From positions 1 through 5,718 of the forward strand of contig JAFQBR010000087.1 of the NCBI GenBank assembly GCA_017399665.1: a stretch of 5,718 bases of DNA. Direction: 5' to 3'. The position numbers and the translations under genes are program-made. A model generated the notes under the pieces. It saw only the letters and a program-made list of their open reading frames with translations, searched no databases and had not been told where the DNA came from. Shown one piece after another: positions 4,590 through 5,718 of the stretch. This DNA is from Clostridia bacterium (lineage in GTDB: Bacteria; Bacillota_A; Clostridia; Christensenellales; Borkfalkiaceae). Position 1 is the stretch's first letter. Every line of letters starts with the position of its first letter.

Positions 4590-5717
4590 TTATTTCTTTA
4601 AAATAAGATTTTTTAAATCGTTTACTTCCGTTGCAACGCGGGAGTTTGTCTTTATAAGCTCGCTAACCTTATCGCGCGCGTGGATAACCGTTGTATGATC
4701 TCTTCCGCCCATAGCTTGACCGATAGTCATTAGGGGAATAGAAAGCAGTTCTGTCATTAAATACATACAAATTTGGCGCGGTTCAACAAGCTCTTTGTTT
4801 CTCTTTTTGCCCAAAATATCGTTTTTTGTAACGTTATAGAAGTTACAAACGATATTTATAACGTTAGTTGTTGTCATAACCTCTTTATTTTCGCTTGAAA
4901 CAGACTGTTTAATTGCTTCCATTGCCAAAGGAATGGTAATGGGTGATTCGTGAAGAAGTGATGCAAAAATTACTCTGTTTAAAAGCCCTTCAAGCGATCT
5001 TACGTCGCTACTTGAATTTTCTGCTAAATAAGTAGCAACTTCTGTACTGATAATGTACTTACGTTCTTCCGCCTTTCTTTGTAAAATAGCAATTTTGGTT
5101 TCAATATCGGGCGAAAGCACTTGCGCCATAAGTCCGCCTTCAAATCTGGTTTTTAATCTTTCAGAAAGTGTGGCGATTTGGCTTGGGTGGCAATCTGCCG
5201 ATAAAATAATTTGCTTTTCTTGTCCGTAAAGCTCGTTAAAGGTATGGAAAAATTCTTCCTGTGTTGCTTCTTTATTTGCTAAAAACTGTACGTCGTCAAT
5301 AATTAAAACGTCAACGTTTCTGTATCTTGTTCTAAATTCCTGCGTGCCTGATGCAGAGCCCTTGCCTTGGCGAATAATAGTAATTAAATCGTTTGTAAAC
5401 TTTTCGCAAGTAGCATATAAAACGTTGGTTGTTGGGTTTTCTTTTTTAATATGGTTTGCAATAGCGTGCATTATATGCGTTTTACCAAGCCCAGCTCCAC
5501 CGTAAATAAATAGAGGATTGTAATTATTGCCCGGGTCTTCGGCAACCGCTTTTGCAGCAGAATATAAAAACTTGTTAGAAGCGCCAACAACAAAAGAGTC
5601 AAAGGTGTATTTCGGATTAATACCGGCGCGAACAGCAGTGTCTGACACGGACTCAGGTTCGGAAGCCTTTACTTTTGTAGACTTATCTGTGGTTAAAATG
5701 ATATTACAACCAAAGCC
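4590..5717 (-). CDS. dnaA: Chromosomal replication initiator DnaA, N-terminus outside the window
   Basis: AAA+ ATPase that binds DnaA boxes, melts the origin and recruits the replicative helicase. The frame is open to the window edge, giving 375 visible residues of an expected ~450. A GTG at 5648 is only an internal codon. The visible part begins with what fits the last strand of domain I (GFGCNIILTT), then a short ~25-residue linker (domain II). Domain III starts at NPKYTFDSFVVG. Numbering from GTG 5648, Walker A GGAGLGKT is at 50-57, Walker B VLIIDDVQF at 114-122, the box VII arginine finger is Arg168 in SERLKTRFEGGL, and sensor 2 Arg217 is in DVRSLEGLLNR. Domain IV has the basic loop KKRNKELVEPRQ and the DNA-binding signature GGRDHTTVIHA (314-324). 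Sensor 1 reads SADCHP rather than the common SSDRPP. mnmG follows directly, where dnaN would be expected. Confidence 0.97.
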   Translation of the reverse strand, partial: GFGCNIILTTDKSTKVKASEPESVSDTAVRAGINPKYTFDSFVVGASNKFLYSAAKAVAEDPGNNYNPLFIYGGAGLGKTHIMHAIANHIKKENPTTNVLYATCEKFTNDLITIIRQGKGSASGTQEFRTRYRNVDVLIIDDVQFLANKEATQEEFFHTFNELYGQEKQIILSADCHPSQIATLSERLKTRFEGGLMAQVLSPDIETKIAILQRKAEERKYIISTEVATYLAENSSSDVRSLEGLLNRVIFASLLHESPITIPLAMEAIKQSVSSENKEVMTTTNVINIVCNFYNVTKNDILGKKRNKELVEPRQICMYLMTELLSIPLMTIGQAMGGRDHTTVIHARDKVSELIKTNSRVATEVNDLKNLILKK

Positions 5718-5718
5718 G

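Noticed and set aside
5688..5696. DnaA-box-like 9-mer (minus strand TTAACCACA, 8 of 9 to consensus)
   Set aside because: It is a single site inside dnaA coding sequence with no cluster around it, so it is not evidence of an origin.

Overview
The window looks like a low-GC Gram-positive chromosome fragment, most likely from a Clostridia-type Firmicute. This rests on Firmicutes-style DnaA, MnmG and IspE proteins, AT-rich intergenic DNA with strong Shine-Dalgarno sites, sigma-A-like promoters and hairpin/T-tract terminators, and a SPOCS/LysM-type protein tail of the sort found in endospore-forming lineages. I cannot name a genus.

Layout, left to right. (1) Plus strand, 1-1300: the 3' end of a probable SPOCS/LysM protein, then a complete ispE (non-mevalonate isoprenoid synthesis) 24 bp downstream, closed by a strong hairpin terminator. 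(2) 1293-1401: a 93-bp candidate miniature mobile element with imperfect inverted ends and perfect 8-bp flanking direct repeats, lying between the ispE terminator and the end of the next leftward gene. (3) Minus strand, 1393-2157: an XRE-family repressor gene with a textbook promoter, followed by a four-helix membrane protein gene that starts inside the repressor's stop codon. An A7 run just before the junction suggests the two are, or recently were, one XRE-membrane fusion protein. (4) 2079-2383: a divergent control region with two promoters, three perfect palindromes and a hairpin. (5) Plus strand, 2384-2590: a second, very small XRE regulator, probably translated from a leaderless mRNA. It ends in a bidirectional terminator shared with the next gene. 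(6) Minus strand, 2661-5717: dnaA (its first ~75 residues lie outside the window) followed by mnmG. The two are replication-origin-neighbourhood genes, but here they are directly adjacent, without the usual dnaN after dnaA.

The housekeeping genes (ispE, mnmG, dnaA) are ordinary. The accessory part is 1293-2660: two divergently transcribed XRE regulators with their own operator-like palindromes, a membrane partner built from a 48-residue tandem duplication, a possible frameshift fusion, a probable leaderless transcript, a terminator-associated 12-mer present in two inverted copies, and a candidate miniature element. The most checkable observations are the A7 frameshift and the miniature element with its target duplication.
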